Under the pieces are notes generated by a model. It did not search any database and was not told the origin of the DNA. It was given only the letters and a program-made list of their open reading frames with translations. The position numbers and the translations under genes were made by a program. A DNA stretch of 64,000 nucleotides from Bradyrhizobium aeschynomenes (lineage in GTDB: Bacteria; Pseudomonadota; Alphaproteobacteria; Rhizobiales; Xanthobacteraceae). Shown here piece after piece: positions 49,032 through 58,193 of this stretch. The stretch spans positions 43,106 through 107,105 of the forward strand of contig NZ_JABFDM010000015.1 in the NCBI RefSeq assembly GCF_013178945.1. The letters are read 5' to 3'. Position 1 is the stretch's first letter. Each line of letters begins with the position of its first letter.

Positions 49032-51095
49032 ATGGGTAAGCCGTTGAAATCAGCTGCAAAAGCCAAGGGCAAGGGTATCGCCGACCCGTTGGCGGCGTTC
49101 GCCGCCAAGGGCAAGGCCCCCGCCAAGCCAGCCGCCCGCGCGGCGGGTGCGGAGGGCGATTACACCGCCCGTGACATCGAGGTGCTCGAGGGCCTGGAGC
49201 CGGTGCGCCGCCGCCCCGGCATGTATATCGGCGGCACCGACGAGAAGGCGCTGCACCACCTGTTCGCCGAGGTCATCGACAACTCGATGGACGAGGCGCT
49301 GGCCGGCCACGCCACTTTCATCGAGGTCGAGCTGGACGCCGAAGGCTTCCTGACGGTCACCGACAACGGCCGCGGCATTCCGATTGATCCCCACCCCAAA
49401 TTCCCGAAGAAGTCGGCGCTCGAAATCATCATGTGCACGCTGCACGCGGGCGGCAAGTTCGACTCCAAGGTCTACGAGACCTCGGGCGGCCTGCACGGCG
49501 TCGGCATCTCCGTGGTGAACGCGCTGTCGACCCGGCTCGAGGTCGAGGTCGCGCGCAACCAGAAGCTCTACCGCATGATCTTCGAGCGCGGCCACCCCAA
49601 GGGCAAGCTCGAGGAAATCGGCAAGGTCGCAAACCGGCGCGGCACGAGGGTGCGCTTCCAGCCCGACCCGACCATCTTCGGCGCCAAGGCCACGTTCAAG
49701 CCGCAGCGCCTGTTCAAGATGGCGCGCTCCAAGGCCTACCTGTTCGGCGGCGTCGAGATCCGCTGGAAGTGCGATCCCGCGCTGCTCAAGGGCATCGAGG
49801 ACGTCCAGCCCGAGGCGACCTTCCATTTCCCCGGCGGCCTGAAGGACTATCTTGCGGCCGCGATCCACGCCGACACGCTGGTCCATCCCGACATCTTCGC
49901 CGGCAAGTCCGGCCGGACCGGCGGCCATGGCGGCTGCGAATGGGCGGTGGCCTGGACCGCCGACGCCGACGGCTTCCTGTCGTCCTACTGCAACACGATT
50001 CCGACGCCCGATGGCGGCACGCACGAATCGGGCATCCGCAGCGCCCTGCTGCGTGGCCTGAAGGACCACGCCGAGCGCGTCGGCCAGGGCAAGCGCTCGG
50101 CCAACATCACCTCCGAGGACATCATGGCGGGCGCCGCCATCATGCTCTCGGTGTTCGTGCGCGAGCCGGAATTCCAGGGCCAGACCAAGGACCGCCTCGC
50201 CACGGCGGAGGCCCAGCGCATCGTCGAACAGGCCGTCAAGGACCCGTTCGATCATTGGCTGTCCGGCAATCCGGTGCAGGCGAATCGCCTGCTCGACTTC
50301 GTCGTCGAGCGCGCCGAGGAGCGCATCCGCCGCCGCCAGGAAAAGGAGACGGCGCGCAAGACCGCGACCAAGAAGCTGCGGCTGCCCGGCAAGCTCGCCG
50401 ACTGCACCGACGCCGGCACCGAGGGCTCCGAGCTGTTCATCGTCGAGGGCGATTCGGCCGGCGGCAGCGCCAAGCAGGCGCGCGACCGCAAGAAGCAGGC
50501 GGTGCTCCCGCTGCGCGGCAAGATCCTCAACGTCGCCTCCGCCGGCAAGGACAAGCTGACCGCCAACGCCCAGCTCGCCGATCTCGTGATGGCGATCGGC
50601 GCCGGTACCGGCACGTCGTATCGCGAAGAGGATCTGCGCTATCAACGCATCATCATCATGACCGATGCCGACGTCGATGGCGCCCACATCGCCTCGCTGC
50701 TGATCACCTTCTTCTACCGGCAGATGCCGCGGCTGATCGACGAGGGCCATCTGTACCTGGCCGTGCCGCCGCTCTATCGGCTGACTCACAACAGCAAGAC
50801 GTTCTACGCCCGCGACGACGCCCACAGGGACGAGATCCTCAAGCGCGAGTTCAACGCCAACGCCAAGGTCGACATCGGCCGCTTCAAAGGCCTGGGCGAG
50901 ATGATGCCTGCGCAGTTGAAGGAAACCACCATGGATCCGTCCAAGCGAACCCTGCTCCGCGTGACGCTGATCGCTGATGATCGCGACGGCACCGCCGACT
51001 CTGTCGAACGCCTGATGGGCACCAAAGCGGAGGCGCGCTTCGCCTTCATCTCGGAGAAGGCGGAGTTCGCAAGCGACGAACTGCTCGACGTCTAG
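49032..51095 (+). CDS. parE: DNA topoisomerase IV subunit B
   Basis: 687 residues. ATPase subunit that, with ParC, unlinks daughter chromosomes. GHKL ATPase: DNSMDEA, DNGRGIP, GGLHGVG; TOPRIM: EGDSAGGSAKQ and the DADVDGAH magnesium motif; C-terminal GLGEMMPAQLKETTMDP. ParE and not GyrB because it lacks the long insert and matches the ParE length. An Ala/Lys-rich N-terminal extension of about 45 residues precedes the ATPase and is common in this group. Confidence 0.96.
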   Translation: MGKPLKSAAKAKGKGIADPLAAFAAKGKAPAKPAARAAGAEGDYTARDIEVLEGLEPVRRRPGMYIGGTDEKALHHLFAEVIDNSMDEALAGHATFIEVELDAEGFLTVTDNGRGIPIDPHPKFPKKSALEIIMCTLHAGGKFDSKVYETSGGLHGVGISVVNALSTRLEVEVARNQKLYRMIFERGHPKGKLEEIGKVANRRGTRVRFQPDPTIFGAKATFKPQRLFKMARSKAYLFGGVEIRWKCDPALLKGIEDVQPEATFHFPGGLKDYLAAAIHADTLVHPDIFAGKSGRTGGHGGCEWAVAWTADADGFLSSYCNTIPTPDGGTHESGIRSALLRGLKDHAERVGQGKRSANITSEDIMAGAAIMLSVFVREPEFQGQTKDRLATAEAQRIVEQAVKDPFDHWLSGNPVQANRLLDFVVERAEERIRRRQEKETARKTATKKLRLPGKLADCTDAGTEGSELFIVEGDSAGGSAKQARDRKKQAVLPLRGKILNVASAGKDKLTANAQLADLVMAIGAGTGTSYREEDLRYQRIIIMTDADVDGAHIASLLITFFYRQMPRLIDEGHLYLAVPPLYRLTHNSKTFYARDDAHRDEILKREFNANAKVDIGRFKGLGEMMPAQLKETTMDPSKRTLLRVTLIADDRDGTADSVERLMGTKAEARFAFISEKAEFASDELLDV

Positions 51096-51122
51096 CTTTT
51101 GACCCGACTTCTCGCATCGATT

Positions 51123-51162
51123 GCAGGTTCCACGCACTCGCGCGGGCCTGCTTTTTCTTTTT
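51123..51162 (+). terminator. weak candidate terminator after parE
   Basis: GCAGG-TTCC pairs with GGG-CCTGC, then TTTTTCTTTTT. The loop is long (about 12 nt), so efficiency is uncertain. Confidence 0.5.
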
Positions 51163-51335
51163 ATAAACAATCTGTTACCATTGCACTCGGCGTCCCGCAC
51201 CGCACTTTCCCCTCCACTGTGCTCAACCGGCAACAGCTTTTGGGCACCAATCGGCTATAGTTCGGGCACATCTGGCGAGGGAATCGCCGCCGCTTTCCGG
51301 TCTTTCCGACCCGTCGATCTCTTGGGGAATTGAAT

Positions 51336-52127
51336 ATGAAAAAGCTTTTGCTTGCTGCGACCGCGGTGGTGGCGATGACGGGTGCAGCATCGGCTGCCGA
51401 TCTGGCCGCCCGTCCCTATGCGAAGGCTCCGATGGCTGCGCCGGTCGCGCCGAGCTGGACTGGCTTCTACATCTTCGGTGGTGGCGGTGGCGGCCTCTGG
51501 AACGCCGACACCAACATTGTCAGCACTGCGACGGGGGCCGCACTCATCGGCCTCAACCAGAAGCAGGGTGGCGAAGGTTGGCTGGGCACCGCTGGCGCCG
51601 GTTACGACTGGCAGGTGACCCCGAGCTGGGTGTTCGGTATTCTGGCCGATGGTCAGTTCGGCAGCATCAAGGGCACGATCCAGGATCAGGGCCCGTTCAT
51701 CGCCGGCAACATCAAGAACGACTATTCGTGGGCCGTCGGTGCGCGCGTCGGTTATCTCGTTGCCCCGAACGTTCTGTCCTACGTCAACGCCGGCTACTCC
51801 AGCTCGCACTGGAAGGGCACCACTCTCCTCAGCACGGTCACTGGCGCGCCCTCCGGCCTGCACACCGATGGCTTCGATCGCAGCGGCTGGTTCATCGGCG
51901 GCGGTGTCGAGAACAACCTGAACTTCTTCGGCATCACCGCGCCGGGCTGGTTCATGAAGACCGAGTACCGTTCGGCCTTCTACGACCGCAAGAACATCAC
52001 CGAGCGCGTGGATGGCACGAATGCCGCGTTCGGCCGCGACATCACCTTCAAGCCGTGGGTCCAGACCATCACCACCTCGCTGGTCTACCGCTTCAACTGG
52101 ACTGGCCCGGTGGTTGCCAAGTACTGA
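51336..52127 (+). CDS. outer-membrane beta-barrel protein (Omp25/31-like)
   Basis: 263 residues. Signal peptide MKKLLLAATAVVAMTGAASA. The eight-stranded barrel has alternating aromatic strands and ends with VYRFNWTGPVVAKY, the usual Bradyrhizobium ending with a C-terminal aromatic for BAM recognition. The mature start DLAARPYAKAP is typical. GGGGA 7 bases before the ATG. Followed by a strong terminator; codon use looks like a highly expressed gene. Confidence 0.93.
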   Translation: MKKLLLAATAVVAMTGAASAADLAARPYAKAPMAAPVAPSWTGFYIFGGGGGGLWNADTNIVSTATGAALIGLNQKQGGEGWLGTAGAGYDWQVTPSWVFGILADGQFGSIKGTIQDQGPFIAGNIKNDYSWAVGARVGYLVAPNVLSYVNAGYSSSHWKGTTLLSTVTGAPSGLHTDGFDRSGWFIGGGVENNLNFFGITAPGWFMKTEYRSAFYDRKNITERVDGTNAAFGRDITFKPWVQTITTSLVYRFNWTGPVVAKY

Positions 52128-52160
52128 GCCGTTCCCACTCGACATCTCGAATTCGCTGCG

Positions 52161-52187
52161 AAAAGCCCCGGTTGATCCGGGGCTTTT
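52161..52187. terminator. intrinsic terminator of the porin gene
   Basis: AAAAGCCCCGG, loop TTGAT, CCGGGGCTTTTT: long symmetrical stem with A and T runs, 34 bases after the stop. Confidence 0.93.
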
Positions 52188-52316
52188 TGTTTTGACGCGC
52201 GATCCGCTGGTCATCCGTCCCGTCCGCCGCTAGCTTCCTCTTCATAAAACTTCACAAAAAAGACGGCTGCAGCGTTTCCCATGCGGTGACGCCGGTCGAC
52301 GAGGGAGGAAATGGCC

Positions 52317-52502
52317 ATGCGGAGATTCCTGATGATCGGCGGCCTGCTTCTGCTCGCCGTCGGCCTGCTCTGGGTTGGTCAGGGCACCGGGGTTGTGGCG
52401 TGGCCGCGGACCAGCTTCATGATCAATCAGCTGCAATGGGCTGGCTACGGCGTCGGAATGGGTGCGCTGGGCCTGGTGATGATCTGGCAGGGCACCTGCT
52501 GA
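52317..52502 (+). CDS. 61-residue small membrane protein
   Basis: Two membrane helices (LMIGGLLLLAVGLLWVG and GYGVGMGALGLVMIW) separated by a short loop. ATG at 52317 has GGAGG 8 bases upstream; ATG 52311 is only 2 bases from the same site. Function unknown. 31 bases upstream of the SDR gene on the same strand, so they may be co-transcribed. Confidence 0.7.
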   Translation: MRRFLMIGGLLLLAVGLLWVGQGTGVVAWPRTSFMINQLQWAGYGVGMGALGLVMIWQGTC

Positions 52503-52533
52503 CGACTTTCTCAATTTGATCTGGAGATGATGC

Positions 52534-53301
52534 ATGGCGGGCCGTTTCGACCTCAAGGGCAAGGTTGCGATCGTGACAGGAGGCAATGGCGGAATCGGCC
52601 TCGGTATGGCCCGCGGTCTCGCCGAGGCCGGCGCCGATATCGCCGTGGTCGGCCGCAACGAGGCCAAGTCGCAGACTGCCGTGGCTGATCTCGCCACCCG
52701 CGGCGTCCGGACCATCGCGGTCACGGCGGATGTCAGCAACAAGGACGACGTCGCGGCGATGGTCGAGCGGGTGCTGGGCAGCTTCGGCCGCATCGACATC
52801 CTGATCAACAATGCCGGCATGAGCATCCGCAAGCCGCCGCACCAGCTCGAGCTGGAGGAATGGCAGGAGGTGATCGACACCAACCTCACCAGCGCCTTCC
52901 TGTGCTCGAAGGCCGCCTACCCCGCACTCAAAGCCACAGGCCGCGGCAAGATCATCAACATCGGCTCGATGCTGTCGATCTTCGGAGCCAGCTTCGCGCC
53001 GGCCTACGCCGCCAGCAAAGGCGGCATCGTGCAGTACACGCGCGCTTGCGCCTGCGCCTGGGCGCCCGACAACATCCAGGTGAATGCGATTCTGCCGGGC
53101 TGGATCGACACCGATCTGACCCGCGCCGCCCGCAAGCAGATCGACGGCCTGCACGACCGCGTGCTGGCGCGTACGCCGTCAGGACGTTGGGGCGACATCG
53201 ACGATTTCGCCGGGATCGCCACCTTCCTGAGCTCGCCCGCTTCGGACTTCGTCACGGGCACCGCGATTCCGGTCGACGGCGGCTATTCGATCATGGCGTG
53301 A
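52534..53301 (+). CDS. SDR-family oxidoreductase (gluconate/glucose dehydrogenase-like)
   Basis: 255 residues. TGGNGGIGLG cofactor motif, NNAGMS, catalytic Ser in GSMLSIFG with Tyr-x-x-x-Lys in AYAASKG, and GTAIPVDGGYS at the end. Closest in look to 2-dehydro-3-deoxy-gluconate or 3-oxoacyl-ACP-type reductases; the substrate is not fixed. GGAG about 8 bases before the ATG. Confidence 0.9.
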   Translation: MAGRFDLKGKVAIVTGGNGGIGLGMARGLAEAGADIAVVGRNEAKSQTAVADLATRGVRTIAVTADVSNKDDVAAMVERVLGSFGRIDILINNAGMSIRKPPHQLELEEWQEVIDTNLTSAFLCSKAAYPALKATGRGKIINIGSMLSIFGASFAPAYAASKGGIVQYTRACACAWAPDNIQVNAILPGWIDTDLTRAARKQIDGLHDRVLARTPSGRWGDIDDFAGIATFLSSPASDFVTGTAIPVDGGYSIMA

Positions 53302-53311
53302 AGCCGGCCCG

Positions 53312-54811
53312 TCAACGCCGGAAGCTCTTGATCTCGGAGACGCTGCCGTCGCGGTAGGTCAGCTCGACCGAGACGAACTTCGTCGCCGGCGGCAGCTTGA
53401 GGTAGGGCATGGCGTTGGAAGGGATCGCGATCGGATCGCGCATGTCGCAGCCAGGCATGTTCAGCACCTTGTCCGGCACGGCGCTGTCGATGCCGATGCG
53501 CACCTCGCGGATCGCGCAGCGGTACGACATCAGATGCGTGTAGTAGACCAGCAGGCCGTTGAACTCGCGGAACGACAGCCAGCTGGTCGCGGTCATATCG
53601 AGGATCTTGCGCTGGTCGCGCACCAGCGCAACCTCAGGCTCGAAGCGAATCGGAAACGGCCCCTGCATCTCGCCTGACGCATCGACATAGCGGACCTGGA
53701 TGGTGCCGGCCGGCGCATCCGCGGGCAATTGGATCGAGGGATTGGGCATGCGCTTTCGCGTGCGCGGATCGAGCACGTCCATGAAGCCGGTCTCGCGGAA
53801 ATCTCCGCTCTCCCCCATGCGCCAGGAAATGCCGAGCGTCGGATCGGCGATCGAGAAGGTGACCGTCCAGCCGCCATTGTGGCGCGAGAACATCGCAATC
53901 GGCGCGTTCAGGATCTCGTTGGCCGGAGGAATGCGCGGCGCGGAGACGGGAGGAAGCGCCGCAAGCTTCTGCTGCGGCTCGGCGGGCTTGTCGGCGGCGG
54001 CCGGCCCCTTTGCCACGCCGTTGAGGAAGACGTCGTCGACCATCTGGTCGAAATAGACCGGGATCTGCTTGTGACGCACGGTCTCGGCGAGCTCGCTGAC
54101 CGCGCGCCGAGTTCGCTGCGCCACCTGCACCAGGTTGACGCCGGGCTGCGTCAGCTCCTTGGCGAAGGTGCGCGTGAACACCGAGTTCGGATTGGCGTCG
54201 TCGTTCGAGAGCCGGTCGAGCGCCGTCTGCCGAGGACCAGCCGAGAACACCGAGAACACGCCCTCGGGCAACTGGGTCATCGGCGCGAGGCCGCCGGCAC
54301 CTGCGACCGCGCGCGTGCCCGAACGCTCGAACGGATTGTTGCGGCAGGCGTCGAAGACGAGAATCGAGGTGCGCGCCTTCTTGTTCTGCAGCCGCTCGAT
54401 GATGCGGTCCGCGAGGATCGAGGCGTCGCGCACCAGCTCTTCCTGCCCTTCAGTCGCAGCCGGCACGTCAGTCGGCAGCAGGAAGTTCTGGCCCGCAATT
54501 TCGAATCCGTGGCCGGCGTAGAAGAAAAATGCGGTGTCACCAGGCTCGACGGCGTTGTCGAACGTCAGCAATGTCTGGCTGAACTGCTGGCGATTGAGAT
54601 TCTCCGCGACCATCACGCTGAAGCCGAGCTGCTTCAGCGTATCGCCCATCGTGCGTGCGTCGTTGACGGCCTTCTGCAGCTTCGGAACGAAGCGGTAGTC
54701 GTTGTTGCCGATCACGAGCGCAACGCGCTTCTCGGCTTGTGCGGCGGCTGGCGCCAGAACCACCACCAGCACCGCCAGCCCGCACGCCAGCCACGTCCGC
54801 ATCGATCTCAT
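53312..54811 (-). CDS. secreted caspase-fold (C14-type) protein
   Basis: 499 residues. Signal peptide MRSMRTWLACGLAVLVVVLA ending near residue 26. Peptidase C14 domain at 27-250: the His of the dyad is His101 in FYAGHG and the Cys is Cys156 in VFDACRNNPF. A linker rich in Pro/Ala follows, then a C-terminal domain of about 210 residues with beta-strand character (YRCAIREVRIGIDS, MPGCDM, VELTYRDGSVSEIKSF). Exported orthocaspase-like protein; biological role unknown. AGGGA 7 bases before the ATG. Convergent with the SDR gene. Confidence 0.9.
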   Translation of the reverse strand: MRSMRTWLACGLAVLVVVLAPAAAQAEKRVALVIGNNDYRFVPKLQKAVNDARTMGDTLKQLGFSVMVAENLNRQQFSQTLLTFDNAVEPGDTAFFFYAGHGFEIAGQNFLLPTDVPAATEGQEELVRDASILADRIIERLQNKKARTSILVFDACRNNPFERSGTRAVAGAGGLAPMTQLPEGVFSVFSAGPRQTALDRLSNDDANPNSVFTRTFAKELTQPGVNLVQVAQRTRRAVSELAETVRHKQIPVYFDQMVDDVFLNGVAKGPAAADKPAEPQQKLAALPPVSAPRIPPANEILNAPIAMFSRHNGGWTVTFSIADPTLGISWRMGESGDFRETGFMDVLDPRTRKRMPNPSIQLPADAPAGTIQVRYVDASGEMQGPFPIRFEPEVALVRDQRKILDMTATSWLSFREFNGLLVYYTHLMSYRCAIREVRIGIDSAVPDKVLNMPGCDMRDPIAIPSNAMPYLKLPPATKFVSVELTYRDGSVSEIKSFRR

Positions 54812-55070
54812 CGTTCGTCCCTGCTTTCATCGCGTGGGCTGCCGCCTTCGATAGTCGGCGGTACGCCACCCCCGGTTCATGCCCGAACCGCCTGCGGCCG
54901 CTCCTCCCCGCCGAACACACGCCGCAATTCCGTCGACAATTCGACCAGAGCGCTTTCCGCGACCGGCCGCCAAGAGCTTCGGAGCACCCGAATACGACAG
55001 CTCGACGACAGGTTGCCTGCAAATAATGCAAAAACATTAAGCTTTTTCGGCACTTCGTCCCCCTCTTCCA
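54812..55070. other. intergenic region between the caspase-like and helicase genes
   Basis: Divergent promoter region. No gene supported. The right part, 54980-55070, is AT-rich. Confidence 0.4.
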
Positions 55071-55098
55071 TTGACTTTGCGGGATTCGCCCCTATCTT
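55071..55098 (+). promoter_or_regulatory. candidate sigma70-type promoter for the helicase gene
   Basis: TTGACT (55071-55076), 16-bp spacer, TATCTT (55093-55098). Gives an untranslated leader of about 185 bases before the helicase, as is common for cold-responsive RNA helicases. No structure was identified in the leader by eye. Confidence 0.5.
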
Positions 55099-55292
55099 CC
55101 CGTTCAGCGCGGCCGGGATCGGATCCGATTCCCAAACATTGACCGCGGGTCAGCGTAAGTCAGAACACCCCCAGCTTCCTTAGAGCATGCCGTTTCGGGG
55201 TTGAACGCGACCACAGCCTTTTACCCCTCGATTCCTAACGGCGGCGTCGAATAGAGGCCCCGTCGCCTGTTGGCGCGTGACACAGAGGCTCG

Positions 55293-56765
55293 ATGTCCTT
55301 TTCCAATCTCGGCTTGTCCGACAAGGTGTTGGCTGCAGTTGCGGCCACCGGTTACACCACCCCGACCCCCATCCAGGAACAGGCGATTCCTCACGTATTG
55401 GCGCGCCGCGACGTGCTCGGCATCGCCCAGACCGGCACCGGCAAGACCGCCGCTTTCGTCCTGCCGATGCTCACCATTCTCGAAAAGGGCCGTGCCCGGG
55501 CGCGGATGCCGCGGACCCTGATCCTGGAGCCGACGCGCGAGCTGGCCGCCCAGGTCAAGGAGAATTTCGACCGCTACGGCGCCGGACAGAAGCTCAACGT
55601 CGCCCTCCTGATCGGCGGCGTGTCCTTCGGGGACCAGGATGCCAAGCTGACCCGCGGCGTCGACGTCCTGATCGCCACCCCCGGCCGCCTGCTCGATCAC
55701 ACCGAGCGCGGTGGATTGCTGCTCACCGGCGTCGAGCTCCTGGTCATCGACGAAGCGGATCGCATGCTCGACATGGGGTTCATTCCGGACATCGAGCGCA
55801 TCTGCAAGCTCGTCCCGTTCACCCGCCAGACGCTGTTCTTCACCGCGACCATGCCGCCGGAGATCCGGCGCATCACCGAGGCCTTCCTGCACAATCCGCA
55901 GAAGGTCGAAGTGTCGAAGCCGGCGACGACGGCGGTCACCGTCACGCAGCTGCAAGTGCCCTCGGGACGCGAGGCGCATCAGAAGCGCGAGGTGCTGCGC
56001 AGGCTGTTGCGGGACGCCAAGGATCTCAACAACGCGATCATCTTCTGCAACCGCAAGCGCGACGTCGCCATCGTTCACAAGTCGCTGCAGAAGCATGGTT
56101 TCAGCGTCGGAGCCCTGCACGGCGACATGGACCAGTCGGCCCGCACCGCCGCGCTCGATCAGTTCCGCAAGGGCGAGCTGCCCTTGCTCGTGGCCTCCGA
56201 TGTCGCGGCACGCGGCCTCGACATTCCCGAAGTGAGCCACGTCTTCAATTTCGACGTTCCGCACCATTCGGATGACTACGTCCACCGCATCGGTCGTACC
56301 GGCCGCGCCGGACGGACCGGTACCGCGATCTCGATCGTCTGCCCGGCCGAGCAGAAGTCGATGGTCGCGATCGAGAAGCTGATCGGACAGAGCATTCCGA
56401 CCATCGAAGGCGACTACGAAGTAACCGAGGCCGCGCGCGATGAGGATACGCGTGAGCGCCGTCCGCGCGACAGCTCCCGCCGCAGCCGCGGCAAGACTCC
56501 GCGTGAGCGCGAGCCGCGTGAGCCCCGTGAGCGCGAGCACCGTGAACGTGAGCCGCGCGAGCCGCGTCCCTCCGCCGCCGCAGCGCCGCGCTCGGCCCAG
56601 CCCGCCTCACCTCGACCCGCACCCAGCGCCCGTAGCGAGCAGCCTCGCAACGAGCAGCCCCGCAATGAACCCCGACGGCCACGGCGCGACCACGACAATG
56701 AGCCAGCCGATCATTCGCATCTGCCCGCGTTCCTGCTCCGCCCGGTCCGCGCGCCGCTTCCTTGA
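55293..56765 (+). CDS. rhlE: DEAD-box RNA helicase (RhlE type)
   Basis: 490 residues. ATP-dependent RNA unwinding, ribosome assembly or cold adaptation. All core motifs: Q motif (PTPIQEQAIP), AQTGTGKT, PTRELA, DEAD in IDEADRMLDMGF, TAT, ARGLDIP, HRIGRTGRAG. The C-terminal 100 residues are low-complexity: a run of alternating PRE/RERE repeats, then Ala/Pro/Arg and Asn/Glu/Pro repeats, likely an RNA-binding or phase-separating tail. GAGG before the ATG. Confidence 0.95.
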   Translation: MSFSNLGLSDKVLAAVAATGYTTPTPIQEQAIPHVLARRDVLGIAQTGTGKTAAFVLPMLTILEKGRARARMPRTLILEPTRELAAQVKENFDRYGAGQKLNVALLIGGVSFGDQDAKLTRGVDVLIATPGRLLDHTERGGLLLTGVELLVIDEADRMLDMGFIPDIERICKLVPFTRQTLFFTATMPPEIRRITEAFLHNPQKVEVSKPATTAVTVTQLQVPSGREAHQKREVLRRLLRDAKDLNNAIIFCNRKRDVAIVHKSLQKHGFSVGALHGDMDQSARTAALDQFRKGELPLLVASDVAARGLDIPEVSHVFNFDVPHHSDDYVHRIGRTGRAGRTGTAISIVCPAEQKSMVAIEKLIGQSIPTIEGDYEVTEAARDEDTRERRPRDSSRRSRGKTPREREPREPREREHREREPREPRPSAAAAPRSAQPASPRPAPSARSEQPRNEQPRNEPRRPRRDHDNEPADHSHLPAFLLRPVRAPLP

Positions 56766-57094
56766 ACGGTCCAAGCTCCGGGCTCCGCCAACGGGGACGC
56801 TCGGAGTTCCGGCTCGTTGTCTTCTGCTGGTCTCACATAAGTTATTCGATCGATCGCGAGTGCAGCGCGATCGTGTCCGAGTCCGCGTGCTGGCAACGCT
56901 CAAGCAAGGCTGGCGGCGCACTTATGCAACTCATTGAACATATGAAATGACGGCCATCCTGTAAGCGTCGCTTGACGTTTGCCCGTGACTCTACGGCCGT
57001 ATTTACCCCTGGTTCACACACGTCCTTTAGCTTGGCCGGCATTGTTTAAATTCATTGCTGTGACGGCGACGCGGGCGATTGGGGAGAACCTGTT
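56766..57094. other. intergenic region
   Basis: No supported gene. The last 100 bases before the cyclase gene are AT-rich; I see no clear terminator for the helicase. Confidence 0.4.
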
Positions 57095-58162
57095 GTGGTC
57101 AATGCGCTTGATGAACACGAACGCACGATAGCCTTCGCCGAGGTCGCGCTCAGCCAGATCAAGACGTTGCGTCACGCGGCCAACCCGCGCAACTACGAGA
57201 TCTGGTACGTCTATGCGACGGGCTACAACGCGCAGCTGAACGAGATCATCAACGGAACGCTGTCCCGCAACGGCAAGCTGTCCCAGGCCGATCTCGACCA
57301 GCTTTATGAATCCTATCTCGCGCATCTCAAGACGTCGGACCGCATCGACAAGGTCGGCGCGCGCGTCGTCGGCGAGATCGACGACCTGATGACCATGATC
57401 ACGGACGCTCTCGGCAGGACCGCGAGCTACGATGCGAGCCTCGCAGGCGCCGACCGGATGCTCGCCGCGGCCAACAGCCGCGAGCAGCTTGTCGATATCA
57501 TCGAGGCGCTCGCGCATTCGACCAAGCAGATGCGGGAGACCAACCGGGTTCTCGAGGAGCGACTGTCGCTGTCCAAGGACGAGATCAGCGGACTGCAGCA
57601 CAGCCTCGAAGCGATCCGGGCCGAGAGCCTGACCGATCCGCTCACCGGCCTCGGCAACCGCAAATATTTCGACCGGATGATCGAGACGACGGTGCAGACG
57701 GGGCTTGCGACCGATCAGCCGTTGTCGCTCCTGATGTTCGACATCGACCACTTTAAGTCGTTCAACGACTCCTACGGTCACCTCACCGGCGACCAGGTCC
57801 TGCGCCTCGTGGGAATGACCCTGAAGCACGCCATCAAGGGCCAGGACATCGCCGCGCGCTACGGCGGCGAAGAATTCGCGGTCGTGCTGCCGAACACTTC
57901 GCTGCGGCAGGCCTTGACCGTCGCCGACCAGATCCGCCGCGCGGTGACCGCGAAGGAGCTGAAGAAGAAGTCGACAGGTGAGATCCTGGGCCGCGTCACC
58001 ATTTCGGTCGGCGTGTCGATGCTCCGCGCCGGCGACGACACCGATGCGCTGATCGAGCGCGCCGACGCCTGCCTCTATGCCGCCAAGCGCGGCGGCCGCA
58101 ACAAGGTGGTGTGCGAGAGCGATCCCGAATATGCGGCAGCCACGCGCGGCCAGGTCGCCTGA
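57095..58162 (+). CDS. diguanylate cyclase (GGDEF domain)
   Basis: 355 residues starting at GTG with GGGGAG 8 bases upstream. Makes cyclic di-GMP from two GTP. GGEEF active-site motif at 257-261. N-terminal 175 residues form a helical region with no membrane span and a coiled coil (ETNRVLEERLSLSKDEISGLQHSL), so it is soluble. The usual product-inhibition RxxD site five residues upstream of GGEEF reads KGQD (248-251), so product inhibition may be weakened. The helical N-terminus with the NPRNYEIWYVY pattern recurs in rhizobial cyclases. Confidence 0.93.
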   Translation: MVNALDEHERTIAFAEVALSQIKTLRHAANPRNYEIWYVYATGYNAQLNEIINGTLSRNGKLSQADLDQLYESYLAHLKTSDRIDKVGARVVGEIDDLMTMITDALGRTASYDASLAGADRMLAAANSREQLVDIIEALAHSTKQMRETNRVLEERLSLSKDEISGLQHSLEAIRAESLTDPLTGLGNRKYFDRMIETTVQTGLATDQPLSLLMFDIDHFKSFNDSYGHLTGDQVLRLVGMTLKHAIKGQDIAARYGGEEFAVVLPNTSLRQALTVADQIRRAVTAKELKKKSTGEILGRVTISVGVSMLRAGDDTDALIERADACLYAAKRGGRNKVVCESDPEYAAATRGQVA

Positions 58163-58193
58163 CGGTAGCCGGCCAGCCGCGTTCTCAGCACCA

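Noticed and set aside
49050..51233. Minus-strand frame of 727 codons
   Set aside because: Antisense to parE, which is unambiguous.
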